The translations under genes and the position numbers were made by a program. From an uncultured Oleispira sp. (GTDB lineage Bacteria > Pseudomonadota > Gammaproteobacteria > Pseudomonadales > Oceanobacteraceae), in assembly GCA_913061415.1 (NCBI GenBank), contig CAJXUD010000005.1:1-64000 (forward strand): a stretch of 64,000 bases of DNA. Direction: 5' to 3'. Every line of letters starts with the position of its first letter. Within the stretch, counting starts at the first letter, position 1. The notes under the pieces were generated by a model, which was not told the origin of the DNA, ran no database searches, and saw nothing but the letters and a program-made list of their open reading frames with translations. Shown piece by piece: positions 46,601 to 55,684 of the stretch.

Positions 46601-47180
46601 AGCGCTCTAGATTTTCATGAGTGCGGCGCATGCGGTTTTCAGTTTCGCGACGACGCTCTTTGTATTTTGATATGCCTGCCGCTTCTTCGATAAAGACGCG
46701 TAGTTCTTCAGGCTTAGATTCAATCAGGCGCGAGATCATGCCCTGTTCAATGATTGAATAAGAACGCGCCCCTAAACCCGTGCCCAAAAAGATATCGGTA
46801 ATGTCTTTACGACGGCATTTTGTACCGTTTAAATAATAAGTTGATTGTCCTTCGCGTGTGACTTGACGACGCAATGACACTTCACTGAAAGCAGCATATT
46901 CACCTCGTAACGTGCCATCACTGTTATCAAAAATAAGATCAACACTGGCCTTGCCGACAGGTTTACGCTGAGCAGAACCATTAAAAATAACATCAGTCAT
47001 CGACTCGCCGCGTAAGTTTTTCGCTGAGCTTTCACCCATAACCCAACGAACTGCATCAATGGTATTCGACTTTCCGCAACCATTTGGCCCAAGAATACCC
47101 GTCATATTAGTTGGAAACGGTATATAAGTTGGGTCTACAAACGATTTAAATCCTGCCAGTTTGATGGCCTTTAGGCGCAT
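43671..47180 (-). CDS. smc: Chromosome partition protein SMC
   Basis: An 1169-residue SMC ATPase that organises and segregates chromosomes with ScpA/B. Walker A GPNGCGKSNTIDAVRWVMGE is near the N terminus; long coiled coils (about 170-500 and 660-1000) flank a hinge (about 505-650). The ABC signature LLSGGEKALTAIALVFS and Walker B CMLDEVDAPLDD are near the C terminus. Length is normal. It follows gntR after 43 bases and precedes zipA, as in many gammaproteobacteria with SMC instead of MukB. No oddity seen. Confidence 0.97.
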   Translation of the reverse strand: MRLKAIKLAGFKSFVDPTYIPFPTNMTGILGPNGCGKSNTIDAVRWVMGESSAKNLRGESMTDVIFNGSAQRKPVGKASVDLIFDNSDGTLRGEYAAFSEVSLRRQVTREGQSTYYLNGTKCRRKDITDIFLGTGLGARSYSIIEQGMISRLIESKPEELRVFIEEAAGISKYKERRRETENRMRRTHENLERLQDIRDEMERQLAHLHRQAQAAEKYKEYKAEERLKKGQLQALKWKVLDVDYRKRELDIAELDMQYEAKMAQQTAADTAIEERRESHHERNEVFSTAQAKYYEVGAQIARHEQKLEHQAQMSLQLSQDLAETEKGILETQRALEEDQLKLEDVNEELMMLEPELEVLLAGEEAAGEELIIAEEAMQAWQRSWDEFTQKASAPARQAEVAQSRIQNLEQQLTRLQQRIERLDEERRQLVSNPEAEEILFLQEQISEHEMQLEEQQMSGDSFGEQVNGQREGIENLRKKLDEGRSELQQVQGRKASLEALQQAAKGEGNTAVSHWLESHQLSRKARLSEKIHVESGWERAVEMVMGNYLQAVIIDDLDPVQHWVGGLKDGDIILWSADPTAAAGQAGSHLLSAKVSGDENVSALLNKVQVADDLAQAMARRSQLSEDESIITPEGLWIGKSWLRVAKDGEGNGGILARQQELEALEIRFEDLDINVEEWEVDLDAEQLKLRNLEQQREVQQKEMAAFARQLAEFQSQLAGKKARAEQLALRTDKIDNELTEVSELQALEREQIAEARIQWQEAMENMDQDADERSRLQSERENTTTRIENARMRARQEKDQAHQLQLRHQGFTNQQQSLSQAVERLHQQMQRSQERKSQIQKNQNRDHDSDLEELKMQLEELLEKRLDAEQIMSDARRELEAVDAELRQFEKDRAVAEKAGLDVRTKLEQVRMETQSLEIRRNSLVEQLVEDELTLEGVLESLPEDADIQLWSEELERIAERIRRLGAINLAAIDEYKIQSERKTYLDAQHEDLEKALATLENAIHKIDRETKTRFKETFDKVNSGLAELFPKVFGGGHASLELTGDDLLNAGVAIMASPPGKKNSTIHLLSGGEKALTAIALVFSIFQLNPAPFCMLDEVDAPLDDANVGRYARLVKAMSEKVQFIYITHNKIAMEKADQLMGVTMHEPGVSRLVSVDIEEAVKMVEA

Positions 47181-47223
47181 AACCTGTCTTTCCTAGTTAA
47201 TTATCTATTATTCGATTTAGGGT

Positions 47224-47880
47224 TTAGCCCGCTTTTATCGCAGCCAATACCAGATTCAACTGATGATCAAAGTAGTGTTTTACGGCTTCAGGCAACAAAC
47301 CGATCTCTCGTTTGGTTACACCCGTCATGAGTGCCGCAAAAAACGTTAAAGCCGCTTGGCCATCATTGGGTTTATATCGTTGCGCTAACGCGTAGCATCT
47401 ATGAACCGCAGGTTCCATATTAACAAGCACTTCATGCAGGTATTCATTTTTTGCTAGCGGGTAGGCCATATTCAACAAAGTGAATACTTGAGCTATAAAC
47501 TCTTCTCGATCTTCTTGCTCTGCCATGCTTTGCAATAAAACCAAGTGCTGAATGACTTCATTGAGATCATTCCCCTGCCAGCGCTGAGCAACCAATACCG
47601 CTAAACGAGTAACCAATATGCCAAAAACATCAAACAGGTTTTCTACTGATTCGGCGGTTATTTCAGCAACCATTGCCCCTCTTCTAGGCATAATTTCAAC
47701 TAAATGCCTTTTTTCCATCAGTAACAGCGCTTCTCGCACCGATCCGCGACTAACCTCTAGCTCCTCAACAATTTTTAGCTCTTGAATGCGCTCATTAGCA
47801 ATTCGCTGGCCTGAAATTATTTGATTCGCAAGGTGTCGAGCTATTTGCTCTGCCATGCTTTTGGGTGCGTTAAAACTCAT
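47224..47880 (-). CDS. GntR-family regulator (FCD subfamily), probable alkB regulator
   Basis: A 218-residue GntR/FadR-like regulator. The N-terminal winged helix includes LEVSRGSVREALLLMEKRHL and VEIMPRRGAMVAEI; the rest is an all-helical FCD-type ligand domain (about 80-210). It is divergent from alkB, with 320 bases between, and upstream of smc. The same pairing of a GntR gene with alkB is known in Alcanivorax, where the gene beside alkB2 is a GntR-type regulator. A palindrome fitting this family overlaps the alkB promoter. The ligand is likely an alkane-derived acid or acyl-CoA; that is inference. Confidence 0.85.
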   Translation of the reverse strand: MSFNAPKSMAEQIARHLANQIISGQRIANERIQELKIVEELEVSRGSVREALLLMEKRHLVEIMPRRGAMVAEITAESVENLFDVFGILVTRLAVLVAQRWQGNDLNEVIQHLVLLQSMAEQEDREEFIAQVFTLLNMAYPLAKNEYLHEVLVNMEPAVHRCYALAQRYKPNDGQAALTFFAALMTGVTKREIGLLPEAVKHYFDHQLNLVLAAIKAG

Positions 47881-48059
47881 AGGGGCGAGTACTCATCCTA
47901 CATCTATATGCAAAAACCTAAGTCTACCACAGCCTCTTATCGCGAAAAGCCTTATATCAAGCCCTTTTTACACTATTTTTCTTAAAACCCTCCCTCACTG
48001 AAAATTCAGCACAATCTGTCTCTAAACCTGACTTTTATTGATTACTTTACAGCCAAATG

Positions 48060-48088
48060 TTGCAAAGTTTCTTTCTCTAAATTAATAT
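48060..48088 (+). promoter_or_regulatory. Probable alkB promoter
   Basis: TTGCAA (48060-48065), a 17-base spacer and TAATAT (48083-48088). The start would lie near 48095, giving a leader of about 105 bases. The rest of the 47881-48200 gap shows no coding sequence and includes a pyrimidine-rich part near 47960-48000. Confidence 0.55.
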
Positions 48089-48099
48089 TGTCCTACAAT
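48087..48099. promoter_or_regulatory. Candidate GntR/FadR-type operator on the alkB promoter
   Basis: ATTGTCCTACAAT is a perfect palindrome (ATTGT-CCT-ACAAT) with the GT-N3-AC core typical of FCD-type GntR operators. It overlaps the end of the -10 element and the predicted start of alkB. A repressor bound here would block alkB transcription. Confidence 0.55.
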
Positions 48100-48200
48100 C
48101 TTACAATAATGAGAATTAAATAATATCAAAAACAATGAATTCACTGACTAATTCAGCCATTAAAACTTAGCCATTAAGTCATAAAAAACAGGTAGAAAGC

Positions 48201-49331
48201 ATGAATACAATCGCAGCACCGCGCTCATCAGAGCTCGATATAATTATAAGAATTAAAAAATATGCTTATTTATTAGTCATATTGCCATCACTGGTATTAT
48301 TCGCCTCAGCATGGCTAGGCGAACAATATGGTTATCGCGATGTATTTGCCTTTACTACGGTATTTTTTGTGTTTGCTTTAGTCCCTATTTTTGACCATAT
48401 CATCGGTCAAGACCCTGTTAATCCTGATGAAGAAACACAAGTTCCTGAATTATCAAAAGAAGTCTTTTATCGCATACTCACACTGCTTTGCCTTCCTATG
48501 CAGATCGCTACTATATTGTATGGCGGTCATGTTTTTATGAATGGCGACTTGAGTTGGGCGGGTCAGGTTGGCTGGGTACTTTCTGTTGGAACCATTGGTG
48601 CCATCGTCGCTATTAACGTTGGCCACGAGCTAATCCATAAAGATCCTATTATCGAGCAATGGGCAGGTGGTTTATTATTTGCTTGCGTTACTTATGGAGG
48701 CTTTAAAGTCGAACACATCCGTGGCCATCACGTGCATGTTTCTACCACTGAAGATGCTTCGTCTTCTCGCTTTGGCCAAAGCTTGTATGCTTTTTTACCT
48801 CACGCGTACTTACATAACTTTTTAAACGCCTGGAAGTTAGAGGCTAAAAAACTAAACAGAAAAGGCAAAAAGTTATTAAGTTTTAGTAATGAATTAATTT
48901 GGTGGTACGCCATCAGCTTCGCTTTTGCAGCAGTGTGCGGAGTACTTTGGGGCTGGGTTGGAATTGTCTACTTTTTCGCTCAAAGCTTTATTGCTTTTTC
49001 ACTATTAGAAGTTATTAATTACATTGAACATTATGGATTACACCGCAGAAAACTTGAAAATGGTCGTTATGAACGCACGAATATTGAGCATTCTTGGAAC
49101 AGTAACTTTTTACTGACTAATTTATTTCTTTTTCAACTACAACGCCACTCAGATCACCATGCAAATCCTAAACGCCGCTACCAAGTTTTGCGCCATCATG
49201 AAGTCAGCCCACAACTCCCTAGCGGCTATGCCACCATGGTTGTTTTAGCTTTATTTCCGCCGCTTTGGTTTAAAGTCATGAACCCAAAAGTTAAAGCTTA
49301 TTACAAGGATGAAGAGCACCAGCTAGAATAA
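48201..49331 (+). CDS. alkB: Alkane 1-monooxygenase AlkB
   Basis: A 376-residue membrane di-iron hydroxylase that oxidises medium-chain n-alkanes to 1-alkanols using rubredoxin. About six membrane segments are visible. The alkane-type histidine motifs are complete: HELIHK (from H142), EHIRGHHVH (H172 and following), the NYIEHYGLHRR motif (H277) and LQRHSDHH (H316 and following). No rubredoxin gene is nearby. The start ATG is supported by AGGTAGAAAG ahead. It is divergent from a GntR gene as in Alcanivorax alkB2, and a pentapeptide gene follows. The alkane range cannot be read from the motifs. Confidence 0.95.
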   Translation: MNTIAAPRSSELDIIIRIKKYAYLLVILPSLVLFASAWLGEQYGYRDVFAFTTVFFVFALVPIFDHIIGQDPVNPDEETQVPELSKEVFYRILTLLCLPMQIATILYGGHVFMNGDLSWAGQVGWVLSVGTIGAIVAINVGHELIHKDPIIEQWAGGLLFACVTYGGFKVEHIRGHHVHVSTTEDASSSRFGQSLYAFLPHAYLHNFLNAWKLEAKKLNRKGKKLLSFSNELIWWYAISFAFAAVCGVLWGWVGIVYFFAQSFIAFSLLEVINYIEHYGLHRRKLENGRYERTNIEHSWNSNFLLTNLFLFQLQRHSDHHANPKRRYQVLRHHEVSPQLPSGYATMVVLALFPPLWFKVMNPKVKAYYKDEEHQLE

Positions 49332-49464
49332 TTATGACGAATAATTCACTTCGTATATTGCAGATTTTTTAATATAGATTTACTTATACTGATACTTGCT
49401 CTAGCGCTTGTATTAATGAGCCAAGTCGCTATCCTTGGCTCATATTTTTTATAATTAGAAAACT

Positions 49465-50097
49465 ATGTCAGGTTCAGAATCAACGCCAAAACCACGCCCT
49501 ACTTTAGACCCTAAAGTAGGAGAGTATTACAACCAAAATTTCGATAATCTTCAGTATTCGGAAGAACAACTCGACGAAGTAGAATTTGATAATTGCACAT
49601 TTAAAAACTGCAATTTCTCAGGCACTCATTTCAAGCATTGTAAGTTTATTGACTGTCATTTTTACCAATGTAATTTAAGCAATATTCGCATTGGTTATAG
49701 TCGTTTTAATGAGGTGTTTTTTGATCATTGCAAAATGCTTGGAATCGACTGGACTAGAGCGCACTGGCCAAATTTAGCGCTGTCATCGCCGCTTAAATTC
49801 TCTCACTGTATTTTAAATGATTCGTCTTTTCAGGGATTAAAATTATGTGAACTGCAACTAGAATCTTGCAAGCTTCAAGACGTTGATTTTCGGGAGGGTA
49901 ACTTTAGCCAAAGTAATTTTACTGGCAGCGATTTTAGCTACAGTTTATTTAATAGAACAGCGTTGGTTGAAGCAGATTTTAGTGATGCCTCCAACTACAA
50001 CATCGATATAAATGTTAACAACATAAAACAAGCAAAATTTAGTCGAGACCAAGCCCTTAACTTATTGTCAGGGCTTGATATTGAACTGGTAGATTAA
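49465..50097 (+). CDS. Pentapeptide-repeat protein, Qnr/McbG-like
   Basis: A 210-residue right-handed beta-helix made of pentapeptides with central F or L: FDNCTFKNCNFSGTHFKHCK, FYQCNLSNI, FSQSNFTGSDFSYSLFNRTA. A break with Trp and Pro near residue 95 divides it, as in Qnr-type proteins, and the C-terminal LNLLSGLDIELVD resembles the Qnr end. Qnr proteins mimic DNA and protect DNA gyrase. It starts 133 bases after alkB on the same strand and ends close to the acs stop on the other strand. A role in gyrase protection is possible, not shown. Marine bacteria are the usual source of such genes. Confidence 0.8.
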   Translation: MSGSESTPKPRPTLDPKVGEYYNQNFDNLQYSEEQLDEVEFDNCTFKNCNFSGTHFKHCKFIDCHFYQCNLSNIRIGYSRFNEVFFDHCKMLGIDWTRAHWPNLALSSPLKFSHCILNDSSFQGLKLCELQLESCKLQDVDFREGNFSQSNFTGSDFSYSLFNRTALVEADFSDASNYNIDINVNNIKQAKFSRDQALNLLSGLDIELVD

Positions 50098-50110
50098 GAC
50101 ATAAAAACAA

Positions 50111-52072
50111 TCAGCGATTCGCTCGATTTTCAATAAGCTCATCGACCACAGACGGGTCTGCCAGGGTAGATATATCACCCAACGCAGAAAATTCGTTTTC
50201 TGCTATTTTACGCAAAATACGACGCATAATTTTACCCGATCGTGTTTTGGGTAATCCTGCCGTCAACTGTATTAAATCGGGAGTAGCAATAGGCCCAATA
50301 TCCTGACGCACCCATTTTTTCAATTCTAAAATGAGCGCATCATTAACCGCAGCCTCTGTACTTAATTCACCTTTATTTAAAGTCACGTAAACATAAATAC
50401 CCTGACCTTTAATATCATGCGGATAACCGACCACTGCGGCTTCTGCAACTTTAGGGTGCGCCACTAAAGCACTTTCAATTTCTGCAGTTCCCATGCGATG
50501 ACCCGAGACATTTAATACGTCATCAACACGCCCCGTAATCCAGTAATAACCGTCCTCATCACGCCTTGCACCATCGCCACTGAAGTACATACCCGCATAA
50601 GTTGAAAAATACGTTTGCATAAATCGCTCATGATCACCATAAAGTGTGCGCGATTGACCCGGCCAACTATCTAACATAACAAGGTTTCCCTCCCCTGCTC
50701 CCTCAACGATATTACCTTCGCTATCAACCAAGGCTGGCTGCACCCCAAAAAATGGACGCGTCGCCGAACCCGGTTTTAATATCGTCGCGCCCGGTAGCGG
50801 AGTAATCATGATGCCGCCGGTTTCTGTCTGCCACCATGTATCGACAATCGGGCATTTTTCTTCACCAATTGTGCGGTAATACCACTCCCAAGCCTCGGGA
50901 TTAATCGGCTCACCTACCGTGCCTAAGATTCGTAGCGAATGACGCTTGGTTTCTGTGACCGCCGCTTCACCTTCGGCCATAAGCGCTCGAATTGCTGTCG
51001 GTGCGGTATATAAAATGTTTACTCCGTGCTTATCTACAATTTGTGATACGCGGTTAATACTTGGGTAGTTAGGCAAGCCTTCACACATTAATGAAATAGC
51101 GCCATTCGCCAACGGCCCATAAACCAAATAGGTATGCCCAGTAATCCAGCCAACATCGGCAGTACACCAATAAACGTCACCTTCATGATAATCAAACACA
51201 TATTCATGCGTTAACGATGCATACACTAAGTATCCCCCCGTGGTATGAACTACCCCTTTAGGCTTACCGGTTGAACCCGAGGTATACAGAATAAATAACG
51301 GATCTTCAGCACGCATTTCTGCTGGCTGACACTGAGTTGATTCTTTAGCGATGGCCTCGTGGTACCAGATATCGCGGGTTTTATGCCATGCGATATCCGC
51401 ACCGGTGCGTTTCACCACAATGACTTTTTCAACCGTTTTGACACTAGGATGAGTCAATGCCTCATCAACGTTTGCTTTAAGCGGTACGGTTTTTCCACCA
51501 CGAACCCCTTCGTCCGCGGTAATGACCACTTTAACGTTACTGTCATCAATTCGACCAGCTAATGCATCAGGAGAAAAACCACCAAAAACAACCGAATGAA
51601 TGGCTCCAATTCGGGCACAAGCCAGCATAGCCATAACCGCCTGTGGAACCATAGGCATGTAGATACAGACCACATCCCCCTTACGAACCCCCTGGGTTTT
51701 TAAGGTGTTGGCAAACTGACATACCTCTGCATGCAACTCTTTATAGGTAATGTATCGATCATCACAAGGCTCATCACCTTCCCAAATAATTGCTGTCTGA
51801 TCGCCACGCTTTTCTAAGTGTCTGTCTAGGCAATTCGCAGAAGCATTCAATGTGCCGTCTTTGTACCAGTTGATATCAACGTTATGCTCATCAAACGATA
51901 CATCGCGAACTTGAGTAAAAGGCTGCATCCAATCGATGCGCTTCCCCTGCTCGGCCCAAAAACCTTCTGAGTCTTCAATTGAATGGCGATACAGAGATTC
52001 ATATTGGTCATTATTGATCAAAGTGGTTGAACCAATACTGTCTTTAACTGGGTAGGTTTTAATCGCTGACAT
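50111..52072 (-). CDS. acs: Acetyl-coenzyme A synthetase
   Basis: A 653-residue AMP-forming acetyl-CoA synthetase, which activates acetate through acetyl-AMP. The P-loop-like [19 protein letters not shown], the [10 protein letters not shown] motif, the hinge [11 protein letters not shown] and the catalytic, acetylation-regulated lysine in [11 protein letters not shown] are present. The length is normal. It is convergent with the pentapeptide gene and stands 462 bases from the divergent DUF11 operon. In an alkane user it would recover acetate released from beta-oxidation overflow. Ordinary. Confidence 0.97.
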   Translation of the reverse strand: MSAIKTYPVKDSIGSTTLINNDQYESLYRHSIEDSEGFWAEQGKRIDWMQPFTQVRDVSFDEHNVDINWYKDGTLNASANCLDRHLEKRGDQTAIIWEGDEPCDDRYITYKELHAEVCQFANTLKTQGVRKGDVVCIYMPMVPQAVMAMLACARIGAIHSVVFGGFSPDALAGRIDDSNVKVVITADEGVRGGKTVPLKANVDEALTHPSVKTVEKVIVVKRTGADIAWHKTRDIWYHEAIAKESTQCQPAEMRAEDPLFILYTSGSTGKPKGVVHTTGGYLVYASLTHEYVFDYHEGDVYWCTADVGWITGHTYLVYGPLANGAISLMCEGLPNYPSINRVSQIVDKHGVNILYTAPTAIRALMAEGEAAVTETKRHSLRILGTVGEPINPEAWEWYYRTIGEEKCPIVDTWWQTETGGIMITPLPGATILKPGSATRPFFGVQPALVDSEGNIVEGAGEGNLVMLDSWPGQSRTLYGDHERFMQTYFSTYAGMYFSGDGARRDEDGYYWITGRVDDVLNVSGHRMGTAEIESALVAHPKVAEAAVVGYPHDIKGQGIYVYVTLNKGELSTEAAVNDALILELKKWVRQDIGPIATPDLIQLTAGLPKTRSGKIMRRILRKIAENEFSALGDISTLADPSVVDELIENRANR

Positions 52073-52534
52073 GAGTAATCCTAAAGTAAGGGATTTAATC
52101 CCGTTTTATTTTTGTATTTGTTATCAAGTAACTGTACAGCAACTGAATGTGCTAGAAAACCGTGAAGAATAGGATTTATTCATGAAAGTTTTTTGACGAG
52201 AATCGAGCTTAGAAGTACAAAAAAGTTACTTAAATTGTTATTTATTCAATATTTTACAATTCACTTACAAAAAGTCACACCTCATATTTTCTGAAAATTG
52301 TGACAAAAATTGTCGCTGATGGACACATAACTGATTGTTTATTTAGGTCTTTACTACCAAAAAACACAGAGTTCAGAATATTCCTAAAAAATAAATACTT
52401 ATTTTCTAAAACCTCATTAAATTTAAGCAATTACAGTCGATTATGAGACATAAGTCCCACATTTCAAAGATTTGACGTCAGCCTAACTCCTCAATACTAT
52501 CTGACAAGCTTCAACTAGACAGATTGAGACATTA
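52073..52534. other. Divergent intergenic region, acs / DUF11 operon
   Basis: A 462-base AT-rich gap with the promoters of acs (minus) and the DUF11 operon (plus). No coding frame is visible. The half-site TGTGACAAAAATTGTC near 52300 has a TGTGA but no matching TCACA. Its AT tracts suggest that regulation happens here, but no site is certain. Confidence 0.45.
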
Positions 52535-55500
52535 GTGACGAAAACTTATTTTAACTTCCGATATAAAGTTCAACTATGCATTATTTGCATCAGTAACTTT
52601 TGTCGTCAAAGTTATTTGAGTAAACACTTGATCGCTGGTTTTGTCGCTTTATTATTTACCAGCCAGGCTGCACTTTCTGAAAACGTCATTTTACGCCATA
52701 GCTTTGCGGGTAATATTTCTTTTGCTCTAGCGGGCAATACCCTGCGTAGTGCAAGTAATACTTGCGCCCCAATTGCAGGAGGCGAATCCTCTAGCGCCAT
52801 CGATATCCCTAGCGGCGCAACTATGAAGGCTGCTTATTTGTATTGGTCTGGCTCTGGTTCGGTTGACTCTGATGTGAGTTTTAATGGCAGTCCTATAACT
52901 GCTGATAAAAATCACATAATTACCTTTCAAGGCCGCTCTTATTTCAGTTCTAAAAAAGAGGTTACCGATTTAATATCTGTTAATAGAACCTCCCACAGAG
53001 TTTCTGGAGTTTCTTTTAATGGTTCCGGCGGCTATTGCGATGTAAAGAGCGCTTATGCCGGATGGGCGTTAGCCGTGATTTACGAACATTCTGGTGAACC
53101 ATTAAGAGTTATTAACGTATTTGATGGCTTTAAGAATTTCTGGGGAAGCGAGCTTGACTTGATCCCGGATAACTTTGTAATTGCACAGGACCCCGCTACC
53201 AAAGGTGGAAAGCATGCTCACATTACTTGGGAAGGCGATAACGGTAACTCTCAATCAAAAGATGGTTTCTCTGAATCGTTACAGTTCGAGGGATCTAACT
53301 TAACCGATTCTGGCAACCCATCTAACAACCAGTTCAATAGCTACTCCAACATCAATGGTGGCAATAATACCAGTGGTGTTGATATTGATGAGTATCAAAT
53401 TGGTAGCTACCTCACCGCAGGGGATACCAGCGTACATACCACCTATTCTTCTGGGCAAGATGCTGTATTTTTAACCGCTGAACTGATCAGCGTGCCTAAC
53501 GAACCAGTGGCTGACCTATCAATCCAGCAGACCGGGCCTAGTAGATTCATACGTGGCGAGAACAATACAGTCAATTTCACTGTTTATAATAACGGACCCA
53601 GTATCGCGACAAGCAGTACTGAAATTTCAATTCCATTACCGACAGGCCTCTCGCTAAACTCCTTTACGGGGAATCAATGGAGTTGTAATGAAGTGTCTGC
53701 AAATGTTATTTGTAACTATACCAATGATATAGCCAATAACGCTTCGGCCAACTCACTTTCCATTTCGTTCTACTCTGATAATTCAACGAATAACAGCGTT
53801 AATATTACTGCGACCGTAACCGGTGTTGTATTTGATAATATCTTATCCAACAATACTCGCACTCAAACCTACTCTGTTGTTTCAGCGGACCTTTCTACAT
53901 CATCCAAATCTGTGACGGACCTCAACGGAGGTAATGTCCAAGCCGGTGAGAAGATCAGATATACAATTGATCTAATTGAAACTAACGGAATTGCAAAATC
54001 TGGAATTTCTGTAGTCGATAACTTACCCAATAATATTTCTTCATTTGAGGTTATTAGCCTACCGAATGGAGCAAGTAATAATAGCCAGCAAGCCCCAGCG
54101 GGAAGTAATTCAACGGGATTAATTTCTATATCGAACATTTCAGTCGCAGCTAATGCTACAGAATCAATCGTAATTGATGCCATCATCCTCGCTTCGTCAA
54201 CTGCAAATACCGCAATCGAGAATACAGCGACCATCAGTGCTCAGAATATGTCTGACATAATCATTAGCTCTCCTACAATTTATGTATCAAAACCCGCAAA
54301 CCCAGCGACGGGTAATAAGCCACTTTATTTACGCCAATCCTCTAATTTAAGTAGAGTACAGCCAACCTCTAGCGCCTTTCATACCTTAGTAGATTTAGCT
54401 GAGAGAACGTATATTATTACACCCGCTTTTCAGCAAGAATTCATTTTTTCAGATTCTACTGTCAGTGCTTATTTATTCTTACAAAACGACTATAATCGTG
54501 ACTCTTGGGGACATACTGTGACCGTTAGTCTGTTACGTAACAACATAAGTATCGGCAGCGTAACTCGAACGATATCTGTTCCTTCTGTAGGTTTAAACGG
54601 TGATAATGTTGCCCTGTTCGAATTCTCTATTCCCCTATCTGGCACCCCGACTCTTGATCCTAGTGATACGTTATCTCTTAAAGTAGTTAATGATTCTGAG
54701 TATGACGAAGATAGCTTACGCATATATTCCATTGACCCAAATGTAAACAACGCTGATAGCATTTCACCCTATAGCTTAGTGAGTCTTCCAGCTGCTACCG
54801 TTATTAATGTTGATAACATATCAATACTTGATAATAACTCTCAGGAAGTCAGTGAGGCATCTCCTACAGAAACCATTATTATACAAGCTGAAATTAGTGA
54901 TCCGTTTGGCGCATTCGACATAACGTCATCAAATATAACCATCACTAATTCCCAAGGCACAACGCTTGTGAATAAAGCAGCCATGAGTTTTTTATCTGAG
55001 CCACATCCTGCTAAAAAAATATTTGAATTCAGTTTTAATTTGGCTGCAGATGCTGAGCTTGGAGACTGGAGTATTTCAGTGACCGCTCTTGAAGGCGTTG
55101 AAAATGACATCGAACATACCAGTGAATCAGCCTTCAAAATCGTACCTCAACTACCCAATATAACCTTAACCAAAAATGTAGATGTGTATTCAGACCCTAT
55201 TCACGGCGCCAATACTGCAGCGTCTTTCGCTAAGGCCATCCCAAATGCTGTTTTAACCTATACGATTTCGGCAAGTAATTCCGGCCCAGGGGCTGCTCAA
55301 ATAAATAGCATCTGGATCGCCGACGCAATACCATCAAATATGTTTATGAATGTCTTAGATTTTGATGACGTCGCAGATACAGGGCCGATTAAAGTACTTC
55401 CAAGTGCATCGCCCAGCGGTCTCAACTATAACTTTGAAAGTTTAAGTGATAACTCCGACGACCTAGAATTTTCAGCTAATAATGGCGCAAGTTTCACCTA

Positions 55501-55639
55501 CAGCCCTACCCCTGATAGCGACGGTATCGATGAGAATATTACTCATTTTAGAATAAATCCAAAGGGAATTTTTCAAGCACCTGCTGCTGGAGAAAGTCCT
55601 ACTCAATTCACCATTAAATTCAGAGTACGGCTTCAATAG
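52535..55639 (+). CDS. Large secreted protein: DUF3344-like head and DUF11-type repeats
   Basis: A 1034-residue exported protein starting at GTG 52535. A long n-region is followed by a hydrophobic core HLIAGFVALLFTSQAALSE, an extended signal peptide. Residues about 50-310 resemble DUF3344 (GATMKAAYLYWSGSG, YAGWALAVIYEH, FDGFKNFWGS). Then come DUF11-type Ig-like repeats (VADLSIQQTGPSRFIRGENN, VNFTVYNNGPSIATSSTEIS) and, after about residue 880, a module ITLTKNVDVYSDPI ... AIPNAVLTYTISASNSGPG. It is the first of five such genes on one strand. No lipobox or LPXTG is present. A role as the tip of a surface structure is an inference. Confidence 0.8.
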   Translation: MTKTYFNFRYKVQLCIICISNFCRQSYLSKHLIAGFVALLFTSQAALSENVILRHSFAGNISFALAGNTLRSASNTCAPIAGGESSSAIDIPSGATMKAAYLYWSGSGSVDSDVSFNGSPITADKNHIITFQGRSYFSSKKEVTDLISVNRTSHRVSGVSFNGSGGYCDVKSAYAGWALAVIYEHSGEPLRVINVFDGFKNFWGSELDLIPDNFVIAQDPATKGGKHAHITWEGDNGNSQSKDGFSESLQFEGSNLTDSGNPSNNQFNSYSNINGGNNTSGVDIDEYQIGSYLTAGDTSVHTTYSSGQDAVFLTAELISVPNEPVADLSIQQTGPSRFIRGENNTVNFTVYNNGPSIATSSTEISIPLPTGLSLNSFTGNQWSCNEVSANVICNYTNDIANNASANSLSISFYSDNSTNNSVNITATVTGVVFDNILSNNTRTQTYSVVSADLSTSSKSVTDLNGGNVQAGEKIRYTIDLIETNGIAKSGISVVDNLPNNISSFEVISLPNGASNNSQQAPAGSNSTGLISISNISVAANATESIVIDAIILASSTANTAIENTATISAQNMSDIIISSPTIYVSKPANPATGNKPLYLRQSSNLSRVQPTSSAFHTLVDLAERTYIITPAFQQEFIFSDSTVSAYLFLQNDYNRDSWGHTVTVSLLRNNISIGSVTRTISVPSVGLNGDNVALFEFSIPLSGTPTLDPSDTLSLKVVNDSEYDEDSLRIYSIDPNVNNADSISPYSLVSLPAATVINVDNISILDNNSQEVSEASPTETIIIQAEISDPFGAFDITSSNITITNSQGTTLVNKAAMSFLSEPHPAKKIFEFSFNLAADAELGDWSISVTALEGVENDIEHTSESAFKIVPQLPNITLTKNVDVYSDPIHGANTAASFAKAIPNAVLTYTISASNSGPGAAQINSIWIADAIPSNMFMNVLDFDDVADTGPIKVLPSASPSGLNYNFESLSDNSDDLEFSANNGASFTYSPTPDSDGIDENITHFRINPKGIFQAPAAGESPTQFTIKFRVRLQ

Positions 55640-55684
55640 CGTGGCTCAATAAACGAACAAAAGAACTAAGAAAAGGTATTAAGT

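Noticed and set aside
52290-52320. CRP-like site TGTGACAAAAATTGTC between acs and the DUF11 operon
   Set aside because: Only one half-site is good; the second half does not match TCACA.
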